From assembly GCF_023374055.1 (NCBI RefSeq), contig NZ_JAMBEP010000001.1, forward strand, positions 62,001 through 126,000: a stretch of DNA of 64,000 nt. The letters are read 5' to 3'. Below the pieces are notes generated by a model. That model was not told where the DNA came from and did not search any database. It saw only the letters and a program-made list of their open reading frames with translations. The translations under genes were made by a program, and so were the position numbers. Source of the DNA: Luteimonas galliterrae (GTDB lineage Bacteria; Pseudomonadota; Gammaproteobacteria; Xanthomonadales; Xanthomonadaceae). Of this stretch, positions 16,112 through 25,496 are shown piece by piece. Each line of letters starts with the position of its first letter. Position 1 is the first letter of the stretch.

Positions 16112-16723
16112 TCAGCGACGGAACCACGCGGCAATACTCAACCGCTCGCGGGCCGCAGGCAGCACTTCATGCTCGAGTTCGCTGAGAAAACAAACGCTGG
16201 TGCCGCCGAGCGGCGTCACATCGACTTGGCCGTCGTCCGTTAGCACGCGCAAGGCGCCGCCATCGGATTCGTTCCATCCTTCGTTCAGATAGCTGACCCA
16301 CGAAAGCACGCGCGCATCGTCGTCGCGGAAACGGTCGCGATGGCGGGCGTAACCGCTGCCCGGCGGATAGGCGGCGTAGTGCGCTTCGACTTCGTGCAGG
16401 CCCAGGTACAACCGCTGGTTCAACTCGCCCCGCAAAGCGTCGAGTTCGGCCAGGAAATCGCGTGCGGCGTCGCCGCAGCGCGGATCGTGCAGCCACAGCG
16501 TGGAATCGCCGCGTACGTCCGGGCGCAGTGCGCGCGTCCGGTCGCGACCGACGGAGGCCGCCTGCAGCGCGCCTTCGTCGCGCAGGCGAAGAAGGTCCGA
16601 ACGCAACGCCGGCCATCGCGCCGGCATGCCGACGATCCTGCAGGCGCCGCGATCGGCCAAGGCTTCGGCCATGGCGGCCGGAGCCTGCCTCTGGGCAGCG
16701 TCGACCTCGGGCAGGGCGGTCAT
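16112..16723 (-). CDS. 2-oxoglutarate/Fe(II)-dependent oxygenase (prolyl-4-hydroxylase-like)
   Basis: This 203-residue protein has a double-stranded beta-helix fold. The iron-binding triad is visible: HRD in GYARHRDRF near residue 133-135 and a distal His in SELEHEVLP near residue 187. The 2-oxoglutarate arginine is in ARERLSIAAWFRR at the C-terminus. SWVSYLNEGWNESDGGALRV is the typical P4Hc core. The substrate may be protein or small molecule. The frame is open upstream over the rhomboid gene, but MTALPEV at 16723 gives the normal length. The start is 36 bases from the divergent rhomboid start. Confidence 0.88.
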   Translation of the reverse strand: MTALPEVDAAQRQAPAAMAEALADRGACRIVGMPARWPALRSDLLRLRDEGALQAASVGRDRTRALRPDVRGDSTLWLHDPRCGDAARDFLAELDALRGELNQRLYLGLHEVEAHYAAYPPGSGYARHRDRFRDDDARVLSWVSYLNEGWNESDGGALRVLTDDGQVDVTPLGGTSVCFLSELEHEVLPAARERLSIAAWFRR

Positions 16724-16759
16724 GCGGCTATGATATCCGGGCCCCCGATTGGAGTTCCT

Positions 16760-17422
16760 ATGTTCTCCCGACTCCCGCCGATCACCAAGGCGCTGTTGAT
16801 CGCCAACGCGCTCATGTTCGCGTTGCAGTACCTGCTGACGAACGAGACGTTTGCGGCGTTCATGCTGTGGCCGATCGGCGACACCGGCTTCGATGCGTAC
16901 GCGCCCGAGCAGAGCTTCCTGCCGTGGCAGCTGCTGACGTACGGCTTCCTGCACGGCAGCTTCGCGCATCTGGCTTTCAACATGCTGGCGCTGCTGATGT
17001 TCGGTGCGCCGCTCGAGTACACGTGGGGCAATCGCCGTTTCCTGACGTACTACCTGGTGTGCGTCGCCGGTGCCGGCATTTGCCAGTTGCTGGTGGCGTC
17101 GTGGACCGTGGCGCAGGGCGGCGGCGCGTATCCGACCGTGGGTGCATCGGGTGGCGTGTTCGGGCTGTTGCTGGCATACGGCATGCTGTTCCCGAATCAG
17201 CGCGTGATGCTGCTGATACCGCCGATCCCGATGAAGGCGCGCACGCTGGTGATCGTCTACGGCGTGATCGAGCTGATGCTGGGCTTCACCGGCCTGCAGC
17301 CGGGCGTGGCGCATTTCGCGCATCTGGGCGGCATGCTGTTCGGTTGGCTGCTGATCCGCTATTGGCGCGGGCAGCCGCCGTTCGGCAAGGGCGGGCCGCG
17401 GAGGCCGCGGATCGTGCGTTGA
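16760..17422 (+). CDS. Rhomboid-family intramembrane serine protease
   Basis: This 220-residue, six-helix inner-membrane protease cleaves other membrane proteins within the bilayer. The catalytic serine is S130 in GASGG and the histidine is H188 in HFAHLGGMLFG. The LTYGFLHGSFAHLAFNM motif in helix 2 carries the conserved oxyanion-site histidine and the asparagine. The start ATG has GGAG five bases upstream, which excludes the longer upstream frame. A basic tail (GGPRRPRIVR) follows the last helix. The substrate is unknown. It is a single gene, followed by an inverted REP pair. Confidence 0.93.
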   Translation: MFSRLPPITKALLIANALMFALQYLLTNETFAAFMLWPIGDTGFDAYAPEQSFLPWQLLTYGFLHGSFAHLAFNMLALLMFGAPLEYTWGNRRFLTYYLVCVAGAGICQLLVASWTVAQGGGAYPTVGASGGVFGLLLAYGMLFPNQRVMLLIPPIPMKARTLVIVYGVIELMLGFTGLQPGVAHFAHLGGMLFGWLLIRYWRGQPPFGKGGPRRPRIVR

Positions 17423-17436
17423 CGACGGCGGATCTT

Positions 17437-17554
17437 GTAGGAGCGGCTTCAGCCGCGAGCTTTTGCTCCACGTTTGCGCGAGCATGATGAAAAGAGTTCG
17501 CGGCTGAAGCCGCTCCTACAAAAGCAAAAAAGCAGCGGGGCAAGCCCGCTCTAC
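17437..17554. repeat. Inverted REP pair plus a third REP
   Basis: GTAGGAGCGGCTTCAGCCGC at 17437 faces its complement ending in CTAC at 17519. A reverse AGCGGGGC-type REP follows at 17531-17554. The block sits between the convergent 3' ends of the rhomboid and M13 peptidase genes. Confidence 0.8.
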
Positions 17555-17562
17555 AAAGCCGA

Positions 17563-19593
17563 TCAGCGCCAGAGGGCGAGCTGTTCCGCCGGCGCCTTCT
17601 GCATATTGGTCGTCGCCTTGCACTTGTAAGCCTCGCCGAACGCGGGCTGATTCACCAGCGGACCGTTGGCGCGCCATTTGCCCGGCGCGTGCACGTCGGT
17701 GGCCGACAGCAGCTTGGCGGCTTCGAGGCTGTTCTGCTGCGCCCACAGACCGGCCCAGGCTTTGTAGAAAGCCTGCTTGCCGGTCTCGGTGGTCGCCGCA
17801 GGATCGGTGGAGAAGGCGGCATAAGCCAGTTCGACGCCGGCCAGATCGGCCATGTTCTCTTCCGCCGTCTGGCGGCCGTTGACCTTGACGCCGCCCAGGT
17901 CCGGATACGCATAGTTGTCGTATTGCGCGGCCAGCTTGTTGGACCTGTCCTGCCAGGCGGCGTCGTCGGCCGGCGTCCACCAGCTCTTCAGCGTGCCGCT
18001 GGCGTCGACCAGGCGTCCCTTGATGTCGACCGCATGGCTGAGTTCGTGCCCGACCAGGGCGCCGAAAGTGCCGTACTGCGTGGCCGCATCTTTGCTCATG
18101 TCCAGCACCGGCGCCTGCAGCATCGCCGCGGTGACGATCAGGCGGTTCTGCGCGATGTCGTAAGCCAGCGCCGGCTGTTGCGGCAGCACGTCCCAGCGCC
18201 GGTCGGCGTTCGTCTGGCCGATGCGCTTCATCTCTTCGCGGTGGCGCCAGGTGGAAGCGATCAGCATGTTGCCGCCGAAGCTGCCGCGGCCCATCGGCTG
18301 GACGGTGTAGTCGAGGTCGCGGTTGGGCGTGCCGACTTCGATTTTCAGCTGGTCGAGTTTCTTCTTGGCTTCGGCCTTCGCCTCGGCGCTCATCCAAGTG
18401 CCGCGTTCGACGTCGGCTGCCAGCGCTTCGCGCACCTGCTTGGCGATGGCTTCAGCGCGCGAGTCGGTCGCGCTGGGCAGGTAGCGGCCGGCGTATTCGC
18501 GGCCGAGCATCGGGCCGGCGGCGGTGTTGATCGCGTCGAGCACGTCTTTCCAGCGCGGCTCGGGCGCGGCTTCGCCGCGCAGCAGGCGGCCGCGGAAATC
18601 GAATTCGGCGTCGCGGAACGGCTTGGACAGGTAGGGCGCCATCGCATTGCCCACCTGGAAGCGCAGGTAGGCCTTCCACTGCGCCGGCGGCAAGGTCGCC
18701 ACCAGGTTGTCCAACTGCGCGAACAGTTGCGGATTGGCCATCGACACGGTGTCGTTGGCCACGCCTTGCACTTTCAGGAAATCGCCCATCTGCAGGCGCT
18801 TGTACTGCTTGGCCAGCGCCGATGCGGGCGTCGGCGCGTAGTTGGCGCGCGGGTCGCGGAAAGAAGTCAGCGGCTTGGAGGCTTGGGCGATGCGCGTCTC
18901 CAGGTCGATCACCGATTTCGCATCGGCTTCCAGTTGCGCCGGCTGCGTGCCGGTGAGGGTGAGGATGCGCTTGACGTAATCGGCGTAGCGCGCCATCAGC
19001 GCTTTGGTGTCGGCGTCGCCGCGGGTATAGAACTGCGGATCGGGCAGGCCCAGGCCGCCCTGGCTGAAATAGCCGATGTGGCGGTCGAACTTGGCCAGGT
19101 CGATGTCGGGGCCGAAGTTGAACGCGACCGGGATGCCGACCTGATGCAGCGCGGCGATCGACGGCGGGATGTCCTTGGCCTTCTTGATGGCGTCGATGCG
19201 GCCCAGCAGCGGCGCGATCGACTTGCTGCCGTCGGCTTCCACGGTCGCCTCGTCCAGGCCGCTGGCCCAGAAATCGCCGAGCAGCTTCTGCACGTTGCCT
19301 TGCGGCGCGCTCATCGCGCTGTCGAGCAGATCGCGCTGCTGCTGCAGCGCGCGATCCCGCATCTGCCCGAGCGCGCTGACCGAACCGTTGGCCGACACCA
19401 CGGTATTGGCCTTGAGCCAGTCCGCGTTGGCGAAACTGTAGAAGTCGCTGCAGGCCGTGGCCGCGGGCGCCGCTTTCTTGGGGGCGGCCTTCTTTTTCTT
19501 GGCGGCGTCGGCGTCGTGGGCGGACAGCGTGGCGGCGAGGGCGACGATCAGGGCCAGGGCGAGCGGGCGGACTTGGGGCATTGCGGATTCCAT
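17563..19593 (-). CDS. Secreted M13-family (neprilysin/PepO-like) zinc metallopeptidase
   Basis: This 676-residue secreted or periplasmic endopeptidase belongs to family M13. A signal peptide (LALALIVALAATLSAHDADA) is followed by a lysine/alanine-rich linker. The catalytic motif is HELSH near residue 516-520, and the third zinc ligand is in ENMADLAG. The paralogue next door has HEMTH and ENIADLGG, so this copy is the more diverged. Start: MESAMPQV at 19593 or MPQV at 19581; the latter has GGAA ten bases upstream. It forms a tandem pair with the gene at 19737-21857 but is separated from it by a terminator. Confidence 0.92.
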   Translation of the reverse strand: MESAMPQVRPLALALIVALAATLSAHDADAAKKKKAAPKKAAPAATACSDFYSFANADWLKANTVVSANGSVSALGQMRDRALQQQRDLLDSAMSAPQGNVQKLLGDFWASGLDEATVEADGSKSIAPLLGRIDAIKKAKDIPPSIAALHQVGIPVAFNFGPDIDLAKFDRHIGYFSQGGLGLPDPQFYTRGDADTKALMARYADYVKRILTLTGTQPAQLEADAKSVIDLETRIAQASKPLTSFRDPRANYAPTPASALAKQYKRLQMGDFLKVQGVANDTVSMANPQLFAQLDNLVATLPPAQWKAYLRFQVGNAMAPYLSKPFRDAEFDFRGRLLRGEAAPEPRWKDVLDAINTAAGPMLGREYAGRYLPSATDSRAEAIAKQVREALAADVERGTWMSAEAKAEAKKKLDQLKIEVGTPNRDLDYTVQPMGRGSFGGNMLIASTWRHREEMKRIGQTNADRRWDVLPQQPALAYDIAQNRLIVTAAMLQAPVLDMSKDAATQYGTFGALVGHELSHAVDIKGRLVDASGTLKSWWTPADDAAWQDRSNKLAAQYDNYAYPDLGGVKVNGRQTAEENMADLAGVELAYAAFSTDPAATTETGKQAFYKAWAGLWAQQNSLEAAKLLSATDVHAPGKWRANGPLVNQPAFGEAYKCKATTNMQKAPAEQLALWR

Positions 19594-19679
19594 CGCTTGG
19601 GATCGCGCCAGTCTAGCAAGCCGGCCGGGCGGCGATTCTGAACCTGTCGGGCGGGTTGCGGCATGCTGCACGGCGTCAC

Positions 19680-19712
19680 AAAAAACGAAGGCCCGGGCGA
19701 GCCGGGCCTTCG
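19680..19712 (-). terminator. Rho-independent terminator of the upstream M13 gene
   Basis: Read on the minus strand, CGAAGGCCCGG, a short loop and CCGGGCCTTCG are followed by six to seven T. It lies 25 bases after the stop of the lipoprotein M13 peptidase. Most transcripts should therefore not continue into the next M13 gene. Confidence 0.85.
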
Positions 19713-19736
19713 CGTTTCACGCCGTTCGGGCGCTCG

Positions 19737-21857
19737 TCACCAGATCACGACCTGCTTGTCGCCGTCGCGCACCATCGGCTGGCCGGGCTTGCACGAGAAC
19801 GCCGCGGCGAAGGTCGGCATGTTGGACGGCGCGCCGATCGCGCGGAACTGCGCCAACGCGTGCTCGTCGGTGGCCAGGCGGTTCTTCATGTCGTCCTCGG
19901 TGTGCGAACGGCGCCACACGGTGGCCCAGCCGTAGAAGAAGCGCTGATCGCGGGTCATGCCGTCGATCATCGGGTCGGGCGTGCCGGCGGTGGCCTTCTT
20001 CATCGCGTCGTAGGCCGTGGCCAGGCCGCCCAGGTCGGCGATGTTCTCGCCCAGGGTATGGGTGCCATCCACATTCTTCATGCCCGCGCCGGGCGAGTAC
20101 TGGTTGAACTGGTTCACCAGCTTGCCGGTCAGGCCGCCGAACGCGTCGAAGTCGGCTTGGGTCCACCAGCCCGGGTTTTCCAGGAACTTGCCGGTCGAAT
20201 CGAAGCGGCTGCCCTGGTCGTCGTAGCCGTGGGTCATTTCGTGGCCGATCACCGCGCCGATGCCGCCGTAGTTGATCGGATCGTCGGCCTTGGCGTCGAA
20301 GAACGGCGGCTGCAGGATCGCGGCCGGGAAAGTCAGCTGGTTCTGCTGCGGGTTGTAAGAGGCGTTGACCGTCTGCGGCTTCATGCCCCACTCGGTGCGG
20401 TCGACCGGCTTGCCGATCTTGCCCAGCCGCCACTTGTAGTTGAATTCGTTCGCGGCCAGCACGTTGCCCAGATAGCTGTCGCGGTTCGTCGACAGGCCGT
20501 TCCAGTCGCGCCACTTGTCGGGATAGCCGATGCGCGGGTCGAAGGTCTTCCACTTCTCCAGCGCCTTGGCCTTGGTTTCGGGGCTCATCCAGGCCAGGTT
20601 TTCGATGCGCACTTTCAACGCATCGCTCATGTTCTTGACCAGCGCTTCCATGCGCTGCTTGGATTCGGCCGGAAACGCGACCTTCACGTACATCTGGCCC
20701 AGCGTTTCGCCGACCTGGCCATTGATGGCGGCCAGCACGCGCTTCCAGCGCGGCTTCATTTCCTTCTGGCCGCGCAACGCCTTGCTGTAGAAGTTGAAGT
20801 TTTCCTGCACGAAGGCGTCGCTCAGGTAAGGCGAAGCGCCGTCGACGGTATGGAAGCGCAGGTAGCTCTTCCACTGGTCCGCCGGCACGTCGACCAGCAT
20901 CTTGCTGACTTCCTGGTGGAATTCCGGCATCGCGAACGAGAACATCTTCGGCACCGCGACGCCCTGCGATTCGATGAACTTGGTCCACGGGAAGTTGGGG
21001 GACAGCTTGTCCGCTTCGGCCGGCGAGATCGGGTTGTAGAACAGCTTGGCGTCGCGCGACAGTTCCTTGTTGGACTTGGAGACCTTGGCCAGGCGGGTTT
21101 CGAACGCCATCACGTCCTGCGCTTGCTTGGCGGCATCGGCGGCGGGAACGCCGGACAATTCGAGCACCTTGGCGATGTGCGCGACGTAGGCATCGCGCTT
21201 GTCTTTCTTGTCGGCGTCGGTGTAATACGTGGTTTCCGGCAAGCCGAGACCGGACTGCGAGGCGTACGCGATGTTCATGCCCGGCACGTCGAAATCGGCG
21301 CCGGAATCGAAATCGAACAGGAAGCCTTCGCCGGTGGCGGCGGTCTTGCGCAGGTATTCGGCGATGCCGGCGGTGTCGGTGAGCGCGTCGATCTCGGCCA
21401 GATCGGCCTTCAGCGGCTCGATGCCCTGCGCGTTGATCTTGGCTTCGTCCATGCCGGTGGCGTAGAAGTCGCCGACGATCTTCTCGACGCCGGTGGCGCC
21501 GGTGTCGGCCGCGGCCTGTTCGGCCAGTTGGTGCTGCACGCCGTTGGAGCGCTCGTCGAGCATTTCGAACGCGCCCCAACTGGAGCGGTCGCCCGGGATC
21601 GGGTTGGCCGCCAGCCACTTGCCGTTGACGTAACCGTTGAAGTCGGTGCAGGCGTTCTTGCTGGCGTCGAGGTTGCCCGGCTCGAAACGGTTGACCGGCG
21701 GCAATTTGCTCTCGTCGATGGCCAGGGTCTTGGCTTCGGCGGGTTTGGCATCGGCGCCGGCGGCGGCCTGTTCGGCGGCCGGCTCGCGCTTGCATGCGGC
21801 CAGCGCCATGGCGACGGAAAGGGACAGCAGCAGAATCTGGGGTTTGTTGACGGTCAC
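19737..21857 (-). CDS. M13-family zinc metallopeptidase lipoprotein
   Basis: This 706-residue M13 endopeptidase is anchored as a lipoprotein: the signal peptide ends in a lipobox, MALAACKRE, with the modified cysteine near residue 22. The zinc motif is HEMTH near residue 539-543 within VIGHEMTHGYDDQG. ENIADLGG carries the third ligand, and the protein ends in the conserved C-terminal tryptophan (VVIW). Such oligopeptidases cut peptides of up to ~40 residues. It is full length and has its own terminator. Together with the downstream paralogue it looks like an old gene duplication. Confidence 0.94.
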   Translation of the reverse strand: MTVNKPQILLLSLSVAMALAACKREPAAEQAAAGADAKPAEAKTLAIDESKLPPVNRFEPGNLDASKNACTDFNGYVNGKWLAANPIPGDRSSWGAFEMLDERSNGVQHQLAEQAAADTGATGVEKIVGDFYATGMDEAKINAQGIEPLKADLAEIDALTDTAGIAEYLRKTAATGEGFLFDFDSGADFDVPGMNIAYASQSGLGLPETTYYTDADKKDKRDAYVAHIAKVLELSGVPAADAAKQAQDVMAFETRLAKVSKSNKELSRDAKLFYNPISPAEADKLSPNFPWTKFIESQGVAVPKMFSFAMPEFHQEVSKMLVDVPADQWKSYLRFHTVDGASPYLSDAFVQENFNFYSKALRGQKEMKPRWKRVLAAINGQVGETLGQMYVKVAFPAESKQRMEALVKNMSDALKVRIENLAWMSPETKAKALEKWKTFDPRIGYPDKWRDWNGLSTNRDSYLGNVLAANEFNYKWRLGKIGKPVDRTEWGMKPQTVNASYNPQQNQLTFPAAILQPPFFDAKADDPINYGGIGAVIGHEMTHGYDDQGSRFDSTGKFLENPGWWTQADFDAFGGLTGKLVNQFNQYSPGAGMKNVDGTHTLGENIADLGGLATAYDAMKKATAGTPDPMIDGMTRDQRFFYGWATVWRRSHTEDDMKNRLATDEHALAQFRAIGAPSNMPTFAAAFSCKPGQPMVRDGDKQVVIW

Positions 21858-22055
21858 GTAAGGCTCTCCGGCCCCGATGGGCGCGTGTGATTTCGGGAGT
21901 ACGGCCGAGAGGCCGGACCAGGGCTTGCAGCCCCGCCAGGCGGGGCATCGGGCGACTCTACGCCGGACGGCAGGGGCGAGCGGGTGTCGAAGGTCATGGC
22001 GGAAAACCGGCCCGGGAGGGTAACCGTTTCCATGCGGTCCGCGGGCTCCGCTCTT

Positions 22056-22203
22056 GTAAGAGCGGCTTTTGTAAGAGCGGCTTTTGTAGGAGCGGCTTTT
22101 GTAGGAGCGGCTTTAGCTGCGGGCGTTTGGAAATGATGCAGGGCCGGAAAAGCTCGCGGCTAAAGCCGCTCCTACAAGAGCGGCGAAGCAAGCCCCGCTC
22201 TAC
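22056..22203. repeat. Tandem array of REP half-units plus reverse REPs
   Basis: Four 15-base units (two GTAAGAGCGGCTTTT, then two GTAGGAGCGGCTTT-type) run from 22056 to about 22115. A reverse AGCGGCTTTAGCCGC REP lies at 22151-22175, and a reverse AGCGGGGC REP at 22180-22203 provides the stop codon of ltrA. The rest of the 340-base spacer (21858-22199) shows no gene. Confidence 0.75.
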
Positions 22204-23387
22204 GAAGCACGGGCGGGACGATGCAGGGCGACGGTTTCCCAGGCGGCCACCAGCATCAGGATCGCGGTCGTCGTCGCGCCCAGGGCCAGCGCCGAAAACA
22301 GGTGCGCGAACGCGAACGGCGCGAGCGCGAACAGCAGCAGCAGGCCGATCAGGTGCGACAGCGGCGGCCCGCGGCGATCGTTGGTGACCCATTTGAATAG
22401 CGCGTTGCCCAGCAGATAGAGCGCGGGCCCGGCCAGGATCGTTGCGATGCCCGCATCCTCGGCGTGGCCGGGATGCACCAGCACGATTTCGTCGGCGACC
22501 GCGCAGACGACGATGCCGGCGACGATCGGCAGATGCAGGTAGGTATACGCGGAGCGAGCCACGCGCCCGGGGTCGGCGCTGTTTGCGATGCGTCGATGGC
22601 CGCGCTCGGCGCCGGTGTCGAAATAGATCCACCACATCGCCACGCTGCCGAGGAAGGCGACCGCGAAGGCGGCGACCGTATCCGCGTTCCATGCCAGATC
22701 GGCGAAGGTCGCGCCGGTGATCAGCAGCGATTCGCCCAGCGCGATGATGATGAACAAGGCGCAGCGCTCGGCCATGTGGTGGCCATCCACGTTCCAGTCC
22801 GCAGTGGTGGAGCGTCCGAGGCCGGGCACCCAGAAAAGCACGAGCGGCGAGACGAATTCGATGGCCAGCGCCAGCAGCCATAGGCCGAAGCGCGTTTCGC
22901 CCTGGCCGAAGCCGCCGGCGATCCACAGCGCGCCCGACGCCAGCAGCCACACGAGCACGCGCTGGAAATTGCGGCGCAGCGCCGCCGGTCCGTTGCGCGT
23001 GGCCCACAGCATGAACAACGTCCGTCCGACGTGCATGAAGGCGTAAGCGCCGGCGAAGGCTAGGCCGTGGGCGCCGAAAGCCTTCGGGATCGACGACGAC
23101 ATCAGCAGCCCCGCCAGCATCAGCGCGAACAGCATCAGCCGCACCGGCACGCGTTCGGGGTCCAGCCAGTTGGTGATCCACGAGGTGTAGATCCACACCC
23201 ACCACATCGCCACGAACAGCAGCGCGGTCTGCAATGCGCCGGCCGGCGTCGGCTGCGCCAGCAGCGTATGCGACAGCTGGGTCACCGCGAAGACGAACAC
23301 CAGATCGAAAAACAGCTCGACCATGCCGACGCGGCCGCTTTCATGGCCGCCGCGCGTGCGCAGCAGCGGTTTGGGCGATGCGTTCAT
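22200..23387 (-). CDS. LtrA-family (low temperature requirement) membrane protein
   Basis: This 395-residue inner-membrane protein has about ten to twelve helices and matches the LtrA family. It opens with ESGRVGMVELFFDLVFVFAVTQLSH, the family signature, followed by VAMWWVWIYTSWITNWLDPE. LtrA was named from Listeria cold-growth mutants; its molecular role is unknown. The TAG stop comes from the GTAG head of a REP. It starts 10 bases after the stop of the DoxX gene, so the two form an operon. Confidence 0.88.
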   Translation of the reverse strand: MNASPKPLLRTRGGHESGRVGMVELFFDLVFVFAVTQLSHTLLAQPTPAGALQTALLFVAMWWVWIYTSWITNWLDPERVPVRLMLFALMLAGLLMSSSIPKAFGAHGLAFAGAYAFMHVGRTLFMLWATRNGPAALRRNFQRVLVWLLASGALWIAGGFGQGETRFGLWLLALAIEFVSPLVLFWVPGLGRSTTADWNVDGHHMAERCALFIIIALGESLLITGATFADLAWNADTVAAFAVAFLGSVAMWWIYFDTGAERGHRRIANSADPGRVARSAYTYLHLPIVAGIVVCAVADEIVLVHPGHAEDAGIATILAGPALYLLGNALFKWVTNDRRGPPLSHLIGLLLLFALAPFAFAHLFSALALGATTTAILMLVAAWETVALHRPARAS

Positions 23388-23397
23388 AGCGCGGTGC

Positions 23398-23757
23398 CTA
23401 CAGCCGGCGCTGCTTGTTGCCGGATACCAGCGCCAGCAGCAGGAAACCGCCGACGATGTTGACGTTCTTCATGAAATGCAGCAGTTGCGCGCCGCGTTCG
23501 GGTCCGTGCAGCGCCCAGAACTTGTGCGAGAGCAAGGCGTCGGCCAGCATGAGCAAGGCGGCCAGGATCGCGGTCCAGCGCACCCGCCAGCCGATCGCGA
23601 TCAGCAGCCCCAGCACCAGCTCCACCGCGCTGAAGACCAGCGTGCTGTTGGGGATCGCCGCGCCTTGGGCGGCGGCCATCAGCCGATAAGCGCCCATCAC
23701 CACGAAAACGCTGGCCAGCAGCCATCTGGCGAACAGGATGCCGGGATCGCGTCTCAT
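23398..23757 (-). CDS. DoxX-family membrane protein
   Basis: This 119-residue protein has four predicted membrane helices with the DoxX/SURF4-like layout: FARWLLASVFVVMGAYRLM, STLVFSAVELVLGLLIAIGW, and a final LHFMKNVNIVGGFLLLAL. The start at 23757 is preferred over one at 23814 because GGAGGGA lies 7 bases upstream. The family is loosely tied to quinol or thiosulfate metabolism and oxidative stress, without a defined reaction for this subgroup. It is the first gene of the pair with ltrA. Confidence 0.83.
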   Translation of the reverse strand: MRRDPGILFARWLLASVFVVMGAYRLMAAAQGAAIPNSTLVFSAVELVLGLLIAIGWRVRWTAILAALLMLADALLSHKFWALHGPERGAQLLHFMKNVNIVGGFLLLALVSGNKQRRL

Positions 23758-23835
23758 ACCGTTCCCTCCACGTTTCGGAAATCCAAGATTCGCACAAAAC
23801 ATGGCGCGAGGCATCGCCGCAGGCGCAGGCGCCGG

Positions 23836-25494
23836 TCAGGACGGAACCGTGGTTTCCGCGCAGTAACTGCGATCGCGGCCTTTTTCCTTGGCCTGGTACA
23901 GGGCGGCGTCGGCGCGTTCCAGCAGGTCGCTGTCGTGGCCTTCCAGGATCGGGAAATACGCGGCGACGCCGATGCTCACGGTCATCACCGGCGCCACTTC
24001 CGATTCGTTGCGCGCGATCGCCAGGCCGCGCACGTCCCGTACGATGTGGTCGGCGATGGCCTGCGCCGCATGGGCGGTGGTCTCGGGCAGGATGACGGCG
24101 AGTTCGTCGCCGCCGTAACGCGCCGGCACGTCGCGCGGGCGCCGCGCGCGTCCGGAGATGGCCTGGGCGATGCGGCGCAACGCGTCGTCGCCGGCCTGAT
24201 GGCCATAGGTGTCGTTGTAATGCTTGAAGTGGTCGACATCGATCAACAGCAGCGATAGCGGGCGGTTGCCGCGCCGCGCCGCGCCCAGTTCGCGCGCCAG
24301 CATCACGTCGAACATGCGCCGGTTGGACAGCCGCGTCAGCGCATCCGAATGCGCCAGGCGCTGCGAATGCTGCAGCCGGTTCACGGCCCACAGCGCCAGG
24401 CAGAGCAGCAGCGTGGCCAGCGTCGCCATCGGCGGGAACCAGTGGCGCCCGTAGTAAAGCAGCACCGCGCTCAGGACGAGGATCGTGCCGCCCGCGCCGA
24501 GCGCCAGCAGCCAGGTGCGACGCGCTTCGATGCGCGCATGCAGCAGCAGCGGCAATAGCACCAATGCGATCGCGATCGGCAGCTGCCAGGCCAGCGGCAA
24601 CGGCGCGATGGCATTGCCGCGCACCAGCATATTGAGCAGATTGGCCTGGTATTCCACGCCCGAGATGCGCGTATCGGTGGAAGCGACCGGCGTGAGCAGG
24701 GTGTCGCCGATGCCCGGCGCCGTTACTCCGATCAACAGCCAGCGGTCGCGCAACAGCGATGCCGGCGCCGTGCCGCGCAGCACGTCGAGATACGACACGC
24801 GCTGGAAGCCGTCGTCGTCGGCCACATACGGGATCATGACGTGGTGGTCGCGCACCCACAGGTAAGGCGACGCCGGCGTCTTGTCCGGATTGCGCAGGCC
24901 GGGCAAAGCGCCCCTGCCGCCGGCGCCCGGCGCCTGATCGAACAGCGCCAGCGCCAGCACGGGCCATTGCGCGTTGCCCAGCCCCGCATGCAGATAGGCC
25001 TGGCGTGCGACGCCATCCGGATCGACGTCGACTTCCACATGGCCGAGGCCCGCGGCGGCCTGCGCCAGCTCGGTCAGCGGCAGCACTTCGATCAAAACGC
25101 CGTCCGGTTGCGAAGGTTCCACCATCACCGGCAGCACGACCTTGCCGTTGCGTCGTATCGCCTTGGCCAGCGACGCGTCGCCGACGGGATCGGCGATGTC
25201 GCGCTCCGAGAACGAAACATCCATGGCGACGCCGCGCGCGCCGGACTCGCGCAGGCGCTCGAGCAGGTCGGCATGAATGCCGCGCGGCCACGGCCAGCGC
25301 CCGAGTGCGGACAGGCTTTCGTCGTCGATCACCACCATCACGATGCTGTCGTCGGCGACTTGTCCGGAATGGGCCAGCAACAGGTCGTAGAACCACATGT
25401 CGAAGCGCCAGGTCAATGCCGACGCGGTCAGCGCCACGACGCAGACGATGGCGGACAACCCGGCCAACGATCGCAGACGCAGATCGGCGAGCAC
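23836..25494 (-). CDS. CHASE2-domain diguanylate cyclase
   Basis: This 552-residue membrane protein probably makes c-di-GMP. In order: an N-terminal helix (~10-32), a periplasmic CHASE2 sensor (~35-280, with MVVIDDESLSALGRWPWPR), three membrane helices (~290-355), and a GGDEF domain. The active site reads GGDEL near residue 460, an accepted variant, preceded by RPRD in the place of the RxxD product-inhibition site. The start is GTG, only two bases after the stop of the LysM/FecR gene, so translation is coupled. The frame continues upstream, but coupling and the helix position favour this start. The CHASE2 ligand is unknown. Confidence 0.88.
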   Translation of the reverse strand: MLADLRLRSLAGLSAIVCVVALTASALTWRFDMWFYDLLLAHSGQVADDSIVMVVIDDESLSALGRWPWPRGIHADLLERLRESGARGVAMDVSFSERDIADPVGDASLAKAIRRNGKVVLPVMVEPSQPDGVLIEVLPLTELAQAAAGLGHVEVDVDPDGVARQAYLHAGLGNAQWPVLALALFDQAPGAGGRGALPGLRNPDKTPASPYLWVRDHHVMIPYVADDDGFQRVSYLDVLRGTAPASLLRDRWLLIGVTAPGIGDTLLTPVASTDTRISGVEYQANLLNMLVRGNAIAPLPLAWQLPIAIALVLLPLLLHARIEARRTWLLALGAGGTILVLSAVLLYYGRHWFPPMATLATLLLCLALWAVNRLQHSQRLAHSDALTRLSNRRMFDVMLARELGAARRGNRPLSLLLIDVDHFKHYNDTYGHQAGDDALRRIAQAISGRARRPRDVPARYGGDELAVILPETTAHAAQAIADHIVRDVRGLAIARNESEVAPVMTVSIGVAAYFPILEGHDSDLLERADAALYQAKEKGRDRSYCAETTVPS

Positions 25495-25496
25495 GG

